Source: Lampris incognitus (taxonomy: Eukaryota; Chordata; Actinopteri; Lampriformes; Lampridae). Taken from it: DNA of 64,000 bases. The stretch lies in NCBI RefSeq assembly GCF_029633865.1, contig NC_079214.1:18116637-18180636 (forward strand), in the 5' to 3' direction. Made by a program: the position numbers and the translations under genes. Below the pieces are notes generated by a model. The model had not been told where the DNA came from, made no database searches, and was given only the letters and a program-made list of their open reading frames with translations. How positions within the stretch are numbered: the stretch's first letter is position 1; every line of letters starts with the position of its first letter. Of the stretch, positions 1 through 10,930 are shown piece after piece.

Positions 1-275
1 ATGTTCTCCCCGTGTCTGCGTGGGTTTCCTGCGGGGGCTCCGGTTTCCTCCCACAGTCCAAAGACATGTAGGTCAGGTAATTGGCCATACTAAATTGGCC
101 CTAGGTATGAGTATGCGTGTGTGTGTGTGTGTGTGTGGGCCCTGTGATGGCCTGGCGGCCTGTGCAGGGTGTCTCCCCACCTGCCGCCCAGTGACTGCTG
201 GGATAGGCTCCAGCATCCCTGCAACCCTGAGAGCAGGATAAGCGGTTCAGAGAATGGATGGAGGGATGGATGATT
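1..275 (+). repeat. tRNA-derived SINE (family A), 5' part outside window
   Basis: This is the 3' two thirds of an interspersed repeat that recurs at 15013, 20572, 23296 (reverse), 47149 and 60811 (reverse). Shared landmarks are the CGTGTCTGCGTGGGTTTCC block, the AAGACATGTAGGTCAGG block, a (TG)n stretch at 114-137, CTGGGATAGGCTCCAGCATC, and a tail of GGATAA-GCGG followed by GATGG repeats. Full copies elsewhere begin with a tRNA-like A box and B box, so the family is a polymerase III SINE. The head of this copy is cut off by the window edge. Confidence 0.85.
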
Positions 276-2560
276 TCAGAAGCTAATAGAGAATACATGT
301 ATCGTTTTTGGAGACATGAAGGAGAGAAAAGTTGTGAATATCTTCACTAGAGTCCATGTAGGTTAAGTTCCCTCAGTGAGGGGACAGAAACATCTTTCAT
401 ACAAATCAATAATAAAACATAAATACATAATTGATGAATCCGTTCAACATGAACAATGACAAACGGTAATCATTTGGGTACAAATTCCCCTTTTTACCTG
501 ACTAAAAGCTCAGCAAACCATTAAACAGATTTGCAGGACATATTACGATGAGATTCAGAATGATGGTAAAGCCGCGTTGAAGAGGAAGGCATTTAAAGAG
601 TTTGAAGGAATGTGCCGGGTCGGTCAAAGCCAGCCTGAGGAGCTATTTCTTGACTGCCCATTGCTGCCAAGGAAGACTTATGGGCTACAAGCATCCGAAG
701 CGTAAAAAATGGCATCTTAATAAAGTGGCTTGGCAGACTGATGGAAATTCTTGTTCATTTCACAAACGCCCACAGCTGTTTGCTAAATCATCTGTTAAAG
801 AATCCATAGCACCAAAACTCTTTAAATACCACACGTTAATTCCTCTGATATTTAATTACTCAAGAAAGAGACGTTGGCTTCTTTTGACCGAGCAACCTCT
901 GAATTTTGGTGCTATCGAGTGCGAATGCAATCTGCTCAACAAAACCCGTGGTGTGGAAATACTGGTCATTATATTTCCAGCATCGCCGAACTGGTTCTAA
1001 TTACCAGCTGGTAATGGCTTATTACCATTAAAGAAGAAGTCCCACGGCAGTGTTGCCTACTACTACAAAGGTGCATTGAACTGGTTTACTGTACAGTGCA
1101 ATACTTGTTTTCATTATTTGTTTGGAAATGCGGTAACAACAACAACAACAACAATAATAGTGTATACTGTGCAATGTGTGCTGTGACACACATATGTGGC
1201 ATAAGAATGCATTGAGAAGTTTGATCTCTCATGTGTTACTTTTCCAAGAGTTCTGGCCACCAAGTGAATACAAATTACCTCATTAGTGGCCAATAAAAAG
1301 AGATGATTATATGCTGAAGGATCATAGCCCGAGGCTGCTTGAGTTCCTCCGTGGATACATGTTTTCTTTGTGAGGCAAGTTGAGGTAATGGCATTTCTCT
1401 CACACTTGGAAATCTGGCGAGGCAGCAGTGCTGGCCCCTGTGGTCTGTGACATTGTACACAAGGTTTAATTAAGTCATAACCACTCTTGATGGACTTAGT
1501 TAAAGTCGTGAGCCCCCATCGACTTTGGAATGGCTCAGTGAAGCCAATTTGTGTTGATGCTTTGATTGTTTTGAGCAATTTAAGGATCGGGAACTCGGAA
1601 GTTGAGAACTGAAGAGGAGCCAAAACCAGCTTCATCTTAGAAAGAGAAAACGCTATCCACGGAAGACTACGTAAATCCTTCTTAAATTTATAGTTGCTGG
1701 ATCGTAAACTTTTTAAAAAAAAATCTAGCCATTCCCCCTTTCTCAAATTACCTTTGATAATTAAATCGTATGCAAATGCAAATTTTGTCGTATAAGCATT
1801 TTGGATAATGGCTGTATGGATGGATGGACGGAGTGTGTTGTAGTCGTGGAATGGAAAGCAGCTGGCAGTATACAGTGGTGATGCCGATACCATCAGCCAT
1901 CATTCAACGGTACGTAGCAGATGTCCTTCATGACAGATGATAAACTGATTCCTGCTTAGCCTCGATGTCAATCTTTTGATTCTTACTGCAGATGCAACCG
2001 CTTTGCATACTAATTGACAGATGCAACTTTCAAATGCACAGGGATTACATGTCTTACTGGGGGGCACCCTGGTCCTAGCGGTTGCTGAGTTCAGGAACGG
2101 CCTTACTTTTTCATCACGGTCTTGGGAATCAGACTGTTGGTCTTGAGTTATAAATAAAGTTATTATTATTGTTGAACTTTTGTAATCTTCAGACTGCCAC
2201 TGCTACTACTGTTACCTTCAAGAGCCAGGTCACGTGGACTTTGTTCATCGCGTTTTGGAGCATTCCTAAACAAGAACCTTGCCTTAACTTGACTAGCTTT
2301 TCTAGTAGATATCTGTTTGGTCTAGCCATGTCGAACACCTTATGCACCCCAAATGTCACCTTTGACTTGATAAATTTTGAATCGCTCAGAGTTAAGAGCA
2401 CCTGTCTGCTGCAAATAATGTTACCAAGACGGTCTTTCAGTAGTTTAGAATGCTCCCTGGCTTAAGGTCAACAAGAATTTTTCTCCCTCTTGCAGCCCAT
2501 GTCTGCTAGCTGGTGAGTTCACATAGCTACTTTTTTTTTTTAACCTCAGGAGGACTTTGC
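276..2560. other. unassigned DNA, no gene seen
   Basis: No exon, transposase or reverse transcriptase signature was found on either strand. A short (AAC)n microsatellite lies at 1134-1154. The long minus ORF at 1114-1893 has no recognisable composition or motif and no splice context. A T-rich end with an AATAAA-type hexamer and TTATTATTATT near 2150-2170 looks like the tail of an old retroelement, but I could not place its body. Confidence 0.4.
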
Positions 2561-2568
2561 TTACAGTC

Positions 2569-2712
2569 CATCCATCCATTATCCAAACCGCTTATCCTGC
2601 TCTCAGGGTCACAGGGATGCTGGAGCCTATCCCAGCAGTCATTGGGCGGCAGGCAGGGAGACACCCTGGACAGGCCGCCAGGCCATCACAGGGCCACTTA
2701 CAGTCCAATATG
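2569..2712 (-). repeat. SINE family A, 3' fragment, reverse orientation
   Basis: Reverse complement of the last ~140 bases of SINE family A. It starts with the CCATCCATTATCC tail, then the reverse of the GGATAAGCGG and GGGATAGGCTCCAGCATC blocks, and stops in the CTGTGATGGCCTGGCGG block. It is 5' truncated, as expected for target-primed retroposition. Confidence 0.85.
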
Positions 2713-3904
2713 GCTTATTTTTATGTGCTCGATGTCACGTATAAAAACACAAAACAGTGATCAGAACAGCAGTGGTGTCTCTCATCTTTCTTATTGGTGC
2801 TGTGTGGTAGCACAATATGACAGCTGAATCTTGAAAACCACAGAGGGAAGGTAAGTAATGGGGCAAGTCACTGGCCCTGTCTTAGTAGGCCGTAAGACAG
2901 GACTCCTATCTCAGCTTCTTGGCTTTGGGTCACAATCCCTCCGCACAGCACCAGCTTTACAACGAGTGTCAGCACTTACCCATGCAAATCTGCCTAGATA
3001 ATAGTATTAATGGCTCCAGCTAGAGCCAATTTTGTGCTACCTTGATAACCCTAAGCACTCCACACCATAACTGGTGTACAGGGGGAGTGAGGAGATCTTT
3101 ACTAGAGGTTTAAGATGCATGTGCTTATATGGAGATTGGAAGGATTACATACTACAGAACAAACTACTCTGACCCTGAAGTATGCCTCACTTTAATAGGC
3201 TAACGACAGTAATGTCTGCATACAACAGCAAACCTTGGTGTGGGGAAATTGTGTAGTTACACATAGTGTGAAGATGCCACATCCAAAGTCAACATTTTTT
3301 TCAAGTGAAATCATTCCTCGTCATCCACTGAGTATGTGGGGTTAATAATGACATGATGAAATAAATAGGAGCTGCCTGATGTTTATAATTCTGTGTGCAT
3401 TGAAAGAGTGTAAACATACTGGAGAATGTTTGCATATGTCTCTCATTCTCTCACTCTCTCTCTCTCTGTGTCTCTCTCTGCTGTCTGTCTATGCCCTGGT
3501 GAAGCTTAGGCCAGTTTGGCTTCATTTCCAGCACAAGCCTCTTAATCCCTGGACCCTCCAGTGCAGAAAGGGACACGAGCAGCATATGGAGGGCCTCTGA
3601 TCCTTATTAGTACATGGCACAGACAGACGGAAAAATCAGGTAATTTTAGAGAGCGCAACTTTTTTTTGAAGCCTTTCTGTTTCTCTATCCTTATTAATTC
3701 TTCGCATTGCAGCCCATCGGTGGAAATGTGAAGTCCCTCTCTTTTCTCTTGTGAAAATATTTTCTAGTGAGCTGTTTTTTTTCCCTCCAGATTTAACGAC
3801 AAGGTAGATCCAAAAAGTGAATAATATTTTTCCCCTCACTTCCCTCTCACATTTTTCTAAATGGAGATAGACATTTTGTAGCAGTTATTATATGTGTGGT
3901 ATGA

Positions 3905-3998
<94 letters not shown>

Positions 3999-5930
3999 AA
4001 CCTAACCAGTTTTCTGGAAGCTTACTGGTCAGCTTCCAACTAGCTGCTCCAATTTTGTCGCTGTTTTAGAAACATTGCTGTCCTGGCTATCCTAAAATTT
4101 CCATCTAAAAGCTTCTTTTTTTTTAAGATATAGCCTAGGGTATTTTCAGCAAATAATAAAATTTATAAGTAGCAAAAATTCATAATGTCAGAAATTGCAT
4201 TTAACATAATGGATGAAGCCCAAACGAGGGGCTGGGGGGGGGCTTGCTGATTCTCTTCACCCTCCTTCAGCTCACTCCTAAAAGCCTCTGCCGCAGTCTC
4301 TAATCCACGGCTACATTTTTTTTTGTTTATCTGTCTTTTTCTTAAATGTATCATGAACAAGATCTTGTCTCATGCATTCATAATTTCTGAGCCCTCAGAA
4401 GATCCCAACTGCAGCATTTTTTTTTGCGCGCTGTGATCATTTGCATAACTAATCTGGTATTTACATTCATCAATTGCTTCATTAATTAGGTCAGTGATCA
4501 AAGCAGGATTTTATCACTCTGGAGGGGAAGAAAAAAACATTTGGTGGCTCTGTGATGGAGTTCATTGCATTAACAAAAAGAAAAAAAAGGGAGGACTTTC
4601 AGTTGAGATCTAATGCATAATTTCTTACGGAGCCTGCTGAGAGATGCTGCACTCTTATGTAACCCGGCAACATCATTATGAAGGCGGTCATAAAAAGGTA
4701 GCGAGTTTCTATGCTCAGCAGCTACCACGGGCAGGACAGTTGGAACACCCACGCCATCTGCTGGTGGACGTGTGAGGGCATCTTTTTTTTTTTAACCACC
4801 ACTAATGACCACCCAGGGGAGAGAGCTGGGGGTCCTGGGAACTTACCAGCCCTTTCAGATGCTGTGGTTGTGAGGTTATGAAAACCTGCACTCCCGCTTA
4901 TGACATGTATGATCCACCATTGGCCGGTATCATTACTCATGTGAGACAAATTCCGGCACTGGGACCCACAATACATTCCTCTTGCTCTCTGGCTCCTTTG
5001 TCTGCGGTGATGCTTAATTTGTCAAGCTTCCGCTTTCAGCTGACCTTCGTCTTGACAAGGCATCATCCGAAAGACAGGGCTGTGTGTGCGGGGCCTTTGT
5101 GCTATCCTGCTGACACGCTCACATTCTGCAACCACAGAGCAGCAGCGGCGCCGAGGTCCCTGCTCCACTTCTCCACCCGCTCATCTGCTGGCTGCACTAC
5201 ATCATCACCTGAACCCTCTTGGAGAGCGGACGCATGTGGAGGGAAGGAATGAATAGAAACCGCTGACTGTGTGCTTTTCTGCCCCCTTTGCTATTTCAGA
5301 AACTTGAAAAAGCGTGATCAATTTGATAGGCATGACTGCATTGAAAAATGAGTGTTGCCTTGCCTTAATTGCATCCATTGAAGTGTTTTGCGCTTCACTG
5401 AGTTAAGTGTCCCATTATCTGAGTTCAGTCGCTAGCCACACTCCCGGTCCACTCACTTTAAAATAAAGCGTCGACAAACAGGGAGACTATATATTATTCT
5501 GCTTCGGATTCTAAAGGACGCTCAAGTCTTAAATGGCCGTAATGATCATCTGTTCACATACCTCTTTATTGTTAATCACTTTCATTTGAATAAAGGGTGA
5601 GATCGGCAAACAGGTATCACCGGGGGTGGGGGGGGGATAAGTCTTAACCCATTGCTTCTAAATATAGACCTTCATCAACACAGAGGACCAGTAGCATATG
5701 AGTGTGCAATCTGCCCTGGTATCTAATTTTTTTTACATTGTGACATACCTAAGGAGACTAATCATTCTCTAAATAAGTGAAGTTATTAAGTTTCTTGCAG
5801 AGCTTTCAGTAAACCGCTGCCTTATTTTGGGTTTGTTAGTCGGAAACAACACAACTCCATAAAGGGAACTGATTCTGCAATTACAGCAAACAGCATCTCC
5901 TTGTTTTCTCTGACCCTCCCAACCTCTCAC
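2713..5930. other. unassigned DNA with a possible conserved non-coding stretch
   Basis: Apart from the (GT)n tract, no gene is visible. The stretch at about 5270-5480 has balanced, non-repetitive composition with several ATTA/TAAT cores, the look of a conserved non-coding element. That is only an impression; cross-species alignment would decide. Short ORFs here have no family resemblance and no splice sites. Confidence 0.3.
3907..3996 (+). repeat. (GT)45 microsatellite
   Basis: Uninterrupted GT dinucleotides for 90 bases. A perfect tract of this length is expected to be length-polymorphic and able to form Z-DNA. Confidence 0.98.
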
Positions 5931-6138
5931 CTTGTCCCCTGGAGTCGATGGACCCAGCCTGGATCCTGATAGATCCGATGCAGGTTATTCAGCAGGCTCT
6001 CAATATATCCATTTTGACCCCGGCGAGTCACTCGGGTCAGAAACTGACCCCGTGACACCCAGGAGCCACTGGCTGCTCCCTGTGGTGAAGCATGATTGAT
6101 CTCCAAGCGCAGGCCATTCCTCACCACAGACACATACA
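5931..6138 (-). CDS. internal coding exon of an unidentified host gene
   Basis: On the minus strand a 208-bp segment is open throughout and bounded by a pyrimidine-rich tract ending in TTGTAG and by a donor reading ACAAG/GTGAGAG, both canonical. The exon enters with two bases completing a codon and leaves with two bases of the next. The ~68 codons encode a well-mixed sequence (for example GSWVSRGQFLTRVTRRGQNG, then a stretch rich in N, H, Y and W near NLHRIYQDPGWVHRL) with none of the bias of repeats. No transposon family I know matches it. I do not recognise the protein. No second exon of the same gene could be defended in the window, so the neighbours may lie in large introns or beyond the left edge. 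A real vertebrate exon is the best explanation; a chance ORF with two good splice sites is the alternative. Confidence 0.6.
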
Positions 6139-6402
6139 CTACAAGACACAGACATTATCCTGAATCGGTGTTATTGGAGCAGTAGTTATTCATGACCAAG
6201 TTGATATATTATATTTACAAATACCATCCCGCTAATGCAGCAGTGACCGAAATCCAATAAGCCGCCAACTAGACTTCAAAACCAAGGAATTGACACCCAG
6301 TCAGCATCAGACCAGAGACCTGTGGTATCATAGCAGATAATGTTCACTGATGTTAAAAAAAGACAATGGTACTTTGAATAAGTATAAATGTAAACTCCTT
6401 TA

Positions 6403-6448
6403 CAACCCACTTTGAGTAGAAATTTGGTTGCAATTATAACATAAGAAA
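6403..6448 (+). repeat. 46-bp exact duplicate, copy 1
   Basis: These 46 bases are identical to 12398-12443 in the same orientation, 6 kb away. They begin CAACCCACTTTGAGTAG and end CATAAGAAA. The flanks share nothing obvious, so this is either a tiny fragment of an interspersed repeat or a local duplication. Confidence 0.85.
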
Positions 6449-6534
6449 ATGATGCAATATAAAGGGTCCAAAGAATAGCATGCAAACAACAAAAGTAAGA
6501 CAAAAAAATTGTGCTAGGAACCTCATGTATGTGC

Positions 6535-6860
6535 TCTTCTTCTGGATCGCCACCTTGCTGTGGTGGAGGAGTTTGCATGTATGTACCAATGATCCCAAGA
6601 GCTATGCTGTCCGGAGCTTGGCTCCTGGTGGGGTCACCCAAGGCGGACAGGTCAAGGGGGACGTTCCAAACAAAGCACGATCCAACAAAGACCTCAACTG
6701 TGGAACTGGTGGAAGACAATGCCAGTGAAGGCAGATGAAGGCTGCAACAGAAGGTGGTCCCCAATCGTCTTGGTTCTCCATGCCACTGGACTCAGGCCAC
6801 CCCCTGCCAAGGACTGTGTGGTGGCTGCAGGCGCATCAGCCACTCCTCGTAAAAAGCTGT
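6535..6860 (+). mobile_element. probable LINE 5'-region fragment
   Basis: The block beginning GGATCGCCACCTTGCTGTGG, followed by AATGATCCCAAGAGCTATGC and GGGGTCACCCAAGGCGGACAG, resembles from memory the 5' region that precedes the endonuclease ORF in RTE-like fish LINEs. No reverse transcriptase domain follows, so at most it is a detached 5' piece. The assignment rests on recall of a repeat phrase, not on protein similarity. Confidence 0.35.
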
Positions 6861-8660
6861 CACACACAGGTGTCCTCCCATTATGCAGCTCCAGGATCAG
6901 CCTCTACACCCACCTGAGGACCCAGAGGGAGGACGGTCATACTCCACCCCGAGTGACCGCCGATGATGATGTGCCCAAAGTGGTTAAATCCCTTACAGCC
7001 AGAATCACACATACCCATGACCTAAAGCTGTACATCATTCATTATTTCAGAGTAAATATCAAGGCTGGTTACACAGGAAAAGACAAGTTAGGCTCAGAAA
7101 AAGAAAATATAAGTGTCCGTCTAAAAGAATCTCCTTCTATTCCTTGCTAGGTTAAGGAAACAAAAGCACAAGATAAACAATGCATGACTCTTATTTAAGT
7201 GTGAAAGGTGGTTCTTACCTGGCTGACTTGAGTCTCCGTGCCCAGCACCCACAATGCCTGCAGCTCACTAAACTCAACAGCCGTGGGCAAAGAGCCAGGG
7301 GACGAAAACAAAGGTTCTCAACTTATTTAGACAAAGTCCAACAGCCAGTACAAAAAACCCAACAACCAGCTCTCCCTATAAGCTGGCTCACCTTCGTTCT
7401 CCGTTATCAAGATGGCTCAAAGGAACGACAAATATTACAAAATAAGTCAGCAAGAAAACTGGGGGTTGTTCATATACTGGGTGCGGGAATTGGGTTGTAT
7501 ATGTTTCTTGGATTTTCAGCCTGGGCATTTGTACAATTATCCCCACTGTGCAATGTGGAACAGAATGGATTGCCCTCTTTTTTCTAACAAATTCACTGGC
7601 TAAGATGAAGTCAGTTTTCTTTTTTATTCTTGTGCAAAACTAGGAAGAAAAAAGAACTGGGCAAAAAAAGAAATCATATGTCGTGTTCCCTTGGTATCGC
7701 AGCGTCTCACGGTGACAATAGCCATGACTAATTCTCAATGTAAAGGACGCTGGTGCTGAACAGTAACTCAGCATGGTTACTGTTCATCTTCATATAGGGT
7801 TTACTTCATTAAGCTGTTGATGCATCTTCATAATAAAATGGACCGGAGAGTTCTTATAAACACAGAATGTACATGAGACAAACGTGATTGCTTGCATCTG
7901 TGAAAGATTTACTCATGCTGGAGATGTTTGCAAATGGAAAATGGACATATTGTAGTCCTCATAGAGTTATGTGGTTGGGAATTGCAAATAATTGATTACA
8001 TTTTCGATTACTGCTAATGACAGCTGAAGCTCAAAGGAGGTGGCGGATGAAAGGTCTGGCAGTGTTGTTGTCCTCCACAAATTTAGCGATTGCTAGGTCC
8101 TTGCAACAGGTTTATTTATGTCCTCTGACTCTCCGGTGAGCAGCTGAACTGTAATTGCCTTGTGCAGCTTTTATCAAACTGGCTGTGCCACCACTTTCAC
8201 TTTGTGCTTAGAGAGAGAACACCTCCCTTTTGATTTTCAGTTGCAACCCCTGAGAGTTTTCAGGGCAAACTTAAAGTAGAACAAACAAAGTTATTATTAT
8301 TTATGTACTGAAAGGTTTGGCTCCACACATAGGCTGTTTCAAGTTGGCCCTTCTTTATCTTTACAGAGCTTTGAACGTCTTGACACTGCTCAGTGTAACT
8401 GCGCCTCTCTGCTACTGGCCATTGTGCTGCTCAAAGAGAATTAGTGTGGTTGGTGCCTTGCTCAAGAGCAACTCAGCAGCCATTTTTTTTCGGTTTTTGG
8501 AACATCACTTATGCACTTTCCCTGTTCACGTCTAGCCAGATAGCCTGTTGCCATCAATATCCAATTTCCATTACAAGAGTGACATAAATGCTGAAGAGGC
8601 ATGAGTGTTGAGGTATTCGAGTACAACGAAAAAGAGGAAACAACACCCTTCCCTCTTTTA
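6861..8660. other. unassigned DNA
   Basis: No gene could be supported. The 135-codon plus ORF at 7180-7587 has no recognisable domain. A minus-strand GTAAGA donor near 7215, preceded by about 30 open codons, was examined, but the open stretch is short and no matching acceptor was clear. Confidence 0.35.
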
Positions 8661-8661
8661 C

Positions 8662-9020
8662 AGTGGCACAGTGGCCCAGTGGTTAGCACTGTTGCCTCAC
8701 AGCAAGAAGGTCCTGGATTCGAACCCCAGGCCGTCCCAGGTCCTTTCTGTGCAGAGTTTGTATGTTCTCCTCGTGTCTGCGTGGGTTTCCTCCGGGTGCT
8801 CCGGTTTCCTCCCACCATCAAAAAGATATGCATGTTGGGGTTAATACTCCTGCCTGTGCCCCTGAGCAAGGCAATGGAAAGAAGAACTGGAGTTGGTCCC
8901 CGGGTGCTGCAGCTGCCCACTGCTCCTTTACAATAGGATGGGTTAAATGCAGAGAACAAATTTCATTGTAACCAAACAACTGTACAATGACAAAATGAAG
9001 TGGCTTTCTTCTTCTTCTAT
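8662..9020 (+). repeat. tRNA-derived SINE (family B)
   Basis: A tRNA-like head has an A-box-like CAGTGGTTAGC and a B-box-like GATTCGAACCCC. It is followed by the GTCTGCGTGGGTTTCC block shared with family A. After about 8820 the body differs: it runs through CCTGAGCAAGGCAATGG and AGAACAAATTTCATTGTA to a tail CTTTCTTCTTCTTC. It therefore shares its head with family A but has a different 3' end, suggesting a different LINE partner. Confidence 0.75.
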
Positions 9021-10100
9021 GTCAGTTCTATGGAAGCCTGTTTTGTAAGCCAGTTGATGACTAATACAACATGTGGAGATGGGACTGCTGACTAGTGGCT
9101 TTTTGGCTTTTTATAAATTCAATTATTATAGTATGAAGTATAGTATATAGTATCATATATAGCATAAACAGATAGATAGACAGATAGATAGATAGATGTA
9201 ATATTTTTCTAGTATGGGTACATATAATATTTCTTAGAAATACCTGTAATTACTTGAAAAACCACACACAACAAAAGTATATGGTTCCATTTGGTTAGAA
9301 AAAAAAAGAAAAAGAAATAACAGAAAGCGGCATAAAGATAGAGGGAGGGAAGGATGGAGGGAAAGAGATGGAGCAGCAAGGGAACGGGAATGGAAGCGAG
9401 TTAGGGAGGGTTGTCCGGAGGGCCACAAGAGTAAATAAGAGCATGGATGACAGCAATGCACCTCACTGTAATAAGTAAACACATCACAACCCCATGTGAT
9501 TTATTGCGGGGCCAAGATGACATTTTATGCGGCAGGACGAGGAGCCAGGGTCCTGGGTTTTTTTTTTGTTGTTGTTTTTTTTACACAGAGGACAAATACT
9601 GCATTCTTATTCTTGCATTTCTCTAGTGAATAAAGGGCACTCTGCTTATCTCCGAAAAGGAGGAGAATCCAGTTGCTTGGGCTGAAAGGGCTGAGAGGAA
9701 CGGTATTGGAAAATAGGGGTGGGAGAGTGCAGCTTGATAAAGACCCGTGAAGTGCACCACAAGAAGAATAATAAGAAGTTCCCTTTATTGATTCCTTTAT
9801 TTATTTATTTTTGTCTCAGGATTCCCACCCCTGCGAAGGGCACATTGAAGATGCGAGAAAAATGCAAAGTTTACACCAAACTTTTTTTTTCTGTTCTTCT
9901 ACTTCCTTTTGGGACCATACTACAGCATTGGTCTCCTTCTGTGTATCATCTTAATCCTGTTCAGTAACCAAAGTCATTGATGAACAATTCTAAAATTTTG
10001 TGAACTTGAGATAAGGGAGATTATTATTCCACCTTGTATAGAAGATGAGCTCCTTGATCAGGAATCAAGAACACTTCATTTGTCATTTCATGCACTTGCA
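9021..10100. other. unassigned DNA with short simple repeats
   Basis: Contains a short (GATA)n stretch at 9172-9196 and a purine-rich region at about 9296-9380. No gene was seen. Confidence 0.4.
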
Positions 10101-10104
10101 CACA

Positions 10105-10930
10105 TGAAATGAAATGAAATGAAATACCATTTCCCCCAGCCCACAGCAGTGCAACACAAAGACAAAAACACACATCCAAAAACTACAAGATCACATATCG
10201 CCAAACTAACACATATATCCAAACTAAACCAAAAAGAAAATCACTGTCCAGGAGAACGAACGCCGGCCAAGAAGACTGTCGGAAATGCCGGTCTGCATGG
10301 GCTAGCAGTTAGCTTAGCCTGCCCCACTTCCGCATCCTGTCAGACTGCCCTCGGTGTTTCCTCTTCGGGTGCAGCTCCGGGCACGGCCGTGATCCTTGGG
10401 CCCACCGGACACAGCAGACCAGGCTCCCTCAGCCGATCCAACGCTAGCTCTCCCAGCCAGACACCTTCGACACACCTCCCTGCACTCCACGCAACGAGAC
10501 TAAAAACACAGTCAAGGTTAGGTGAGGCCGCCGCCAGGCTGCCCTTGGTGTTATCGGAACTGCTGGTCTGCATGGGCTAGCTGTTAGCTTAGCCTGCCCT
10601 GCATCTGCGTCCTGTCAGACCGTCCTCGGTGTTACCTCTTTCAGCACAGCTCCAGGCAGGGCCATGGTCCCTGGGCCTACAGGACACAGCAGACCAAGCT
10701 CTCCCAGCCATCAAACGAAGACAAACTTAGACGCACAAGTGGACCAAGACACTGCATGGACAGTACTGGGTGAGACCGTCACAAACGTGAATTCACGTCG
10801 CCATCTTCCCACACCGGTACTGGGTGAGGCCGCTGCAAACGTGAATTTGCGCCGCCATCTTCCCACATCGGAAGTTAAGTCGCAAGTCACTCACAAAATC
10901 AGGATGAGAGCAGTGATCCTGAAATGCCAA
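10105..10930 (-). repeat. GC-rich interspersed repeat with internal tandem duplications
   Basis: The left edge is an (ATGAA)n-type tail, which on the minus strand would be a retroposon 3' end. Inside are two copies of a ~145-bp segment offset by 275 bp (about 10291-10435 and 10566-10708), both containing CTGCATGGGCTAGC and TTAGCTTAGCCTGCC. There is also a 54-bp tandem pair at 10763-10816 and 10817-10870, each with a TACTGGGTGAG start and a CGCCATCTTCCCACA core. GC content is clearly above the flanks. I do not know the family. The two plus ORFs across it (153 and 91 codons) are by-products of the repeat. Confidence 0.6.

Noticed and set aside
1114..1893. 259-codon minus ORF
   Set aside because: No recognisable domain, poor composition with runs such as poly-Val from the (AAC)n tract, and no splice context.
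7180..7587. 135-codon plus ORF and a nearby minus donor
   Set aside because: No domain, no convincing acceptor, and neighbouring sequence looks repeat-derived.
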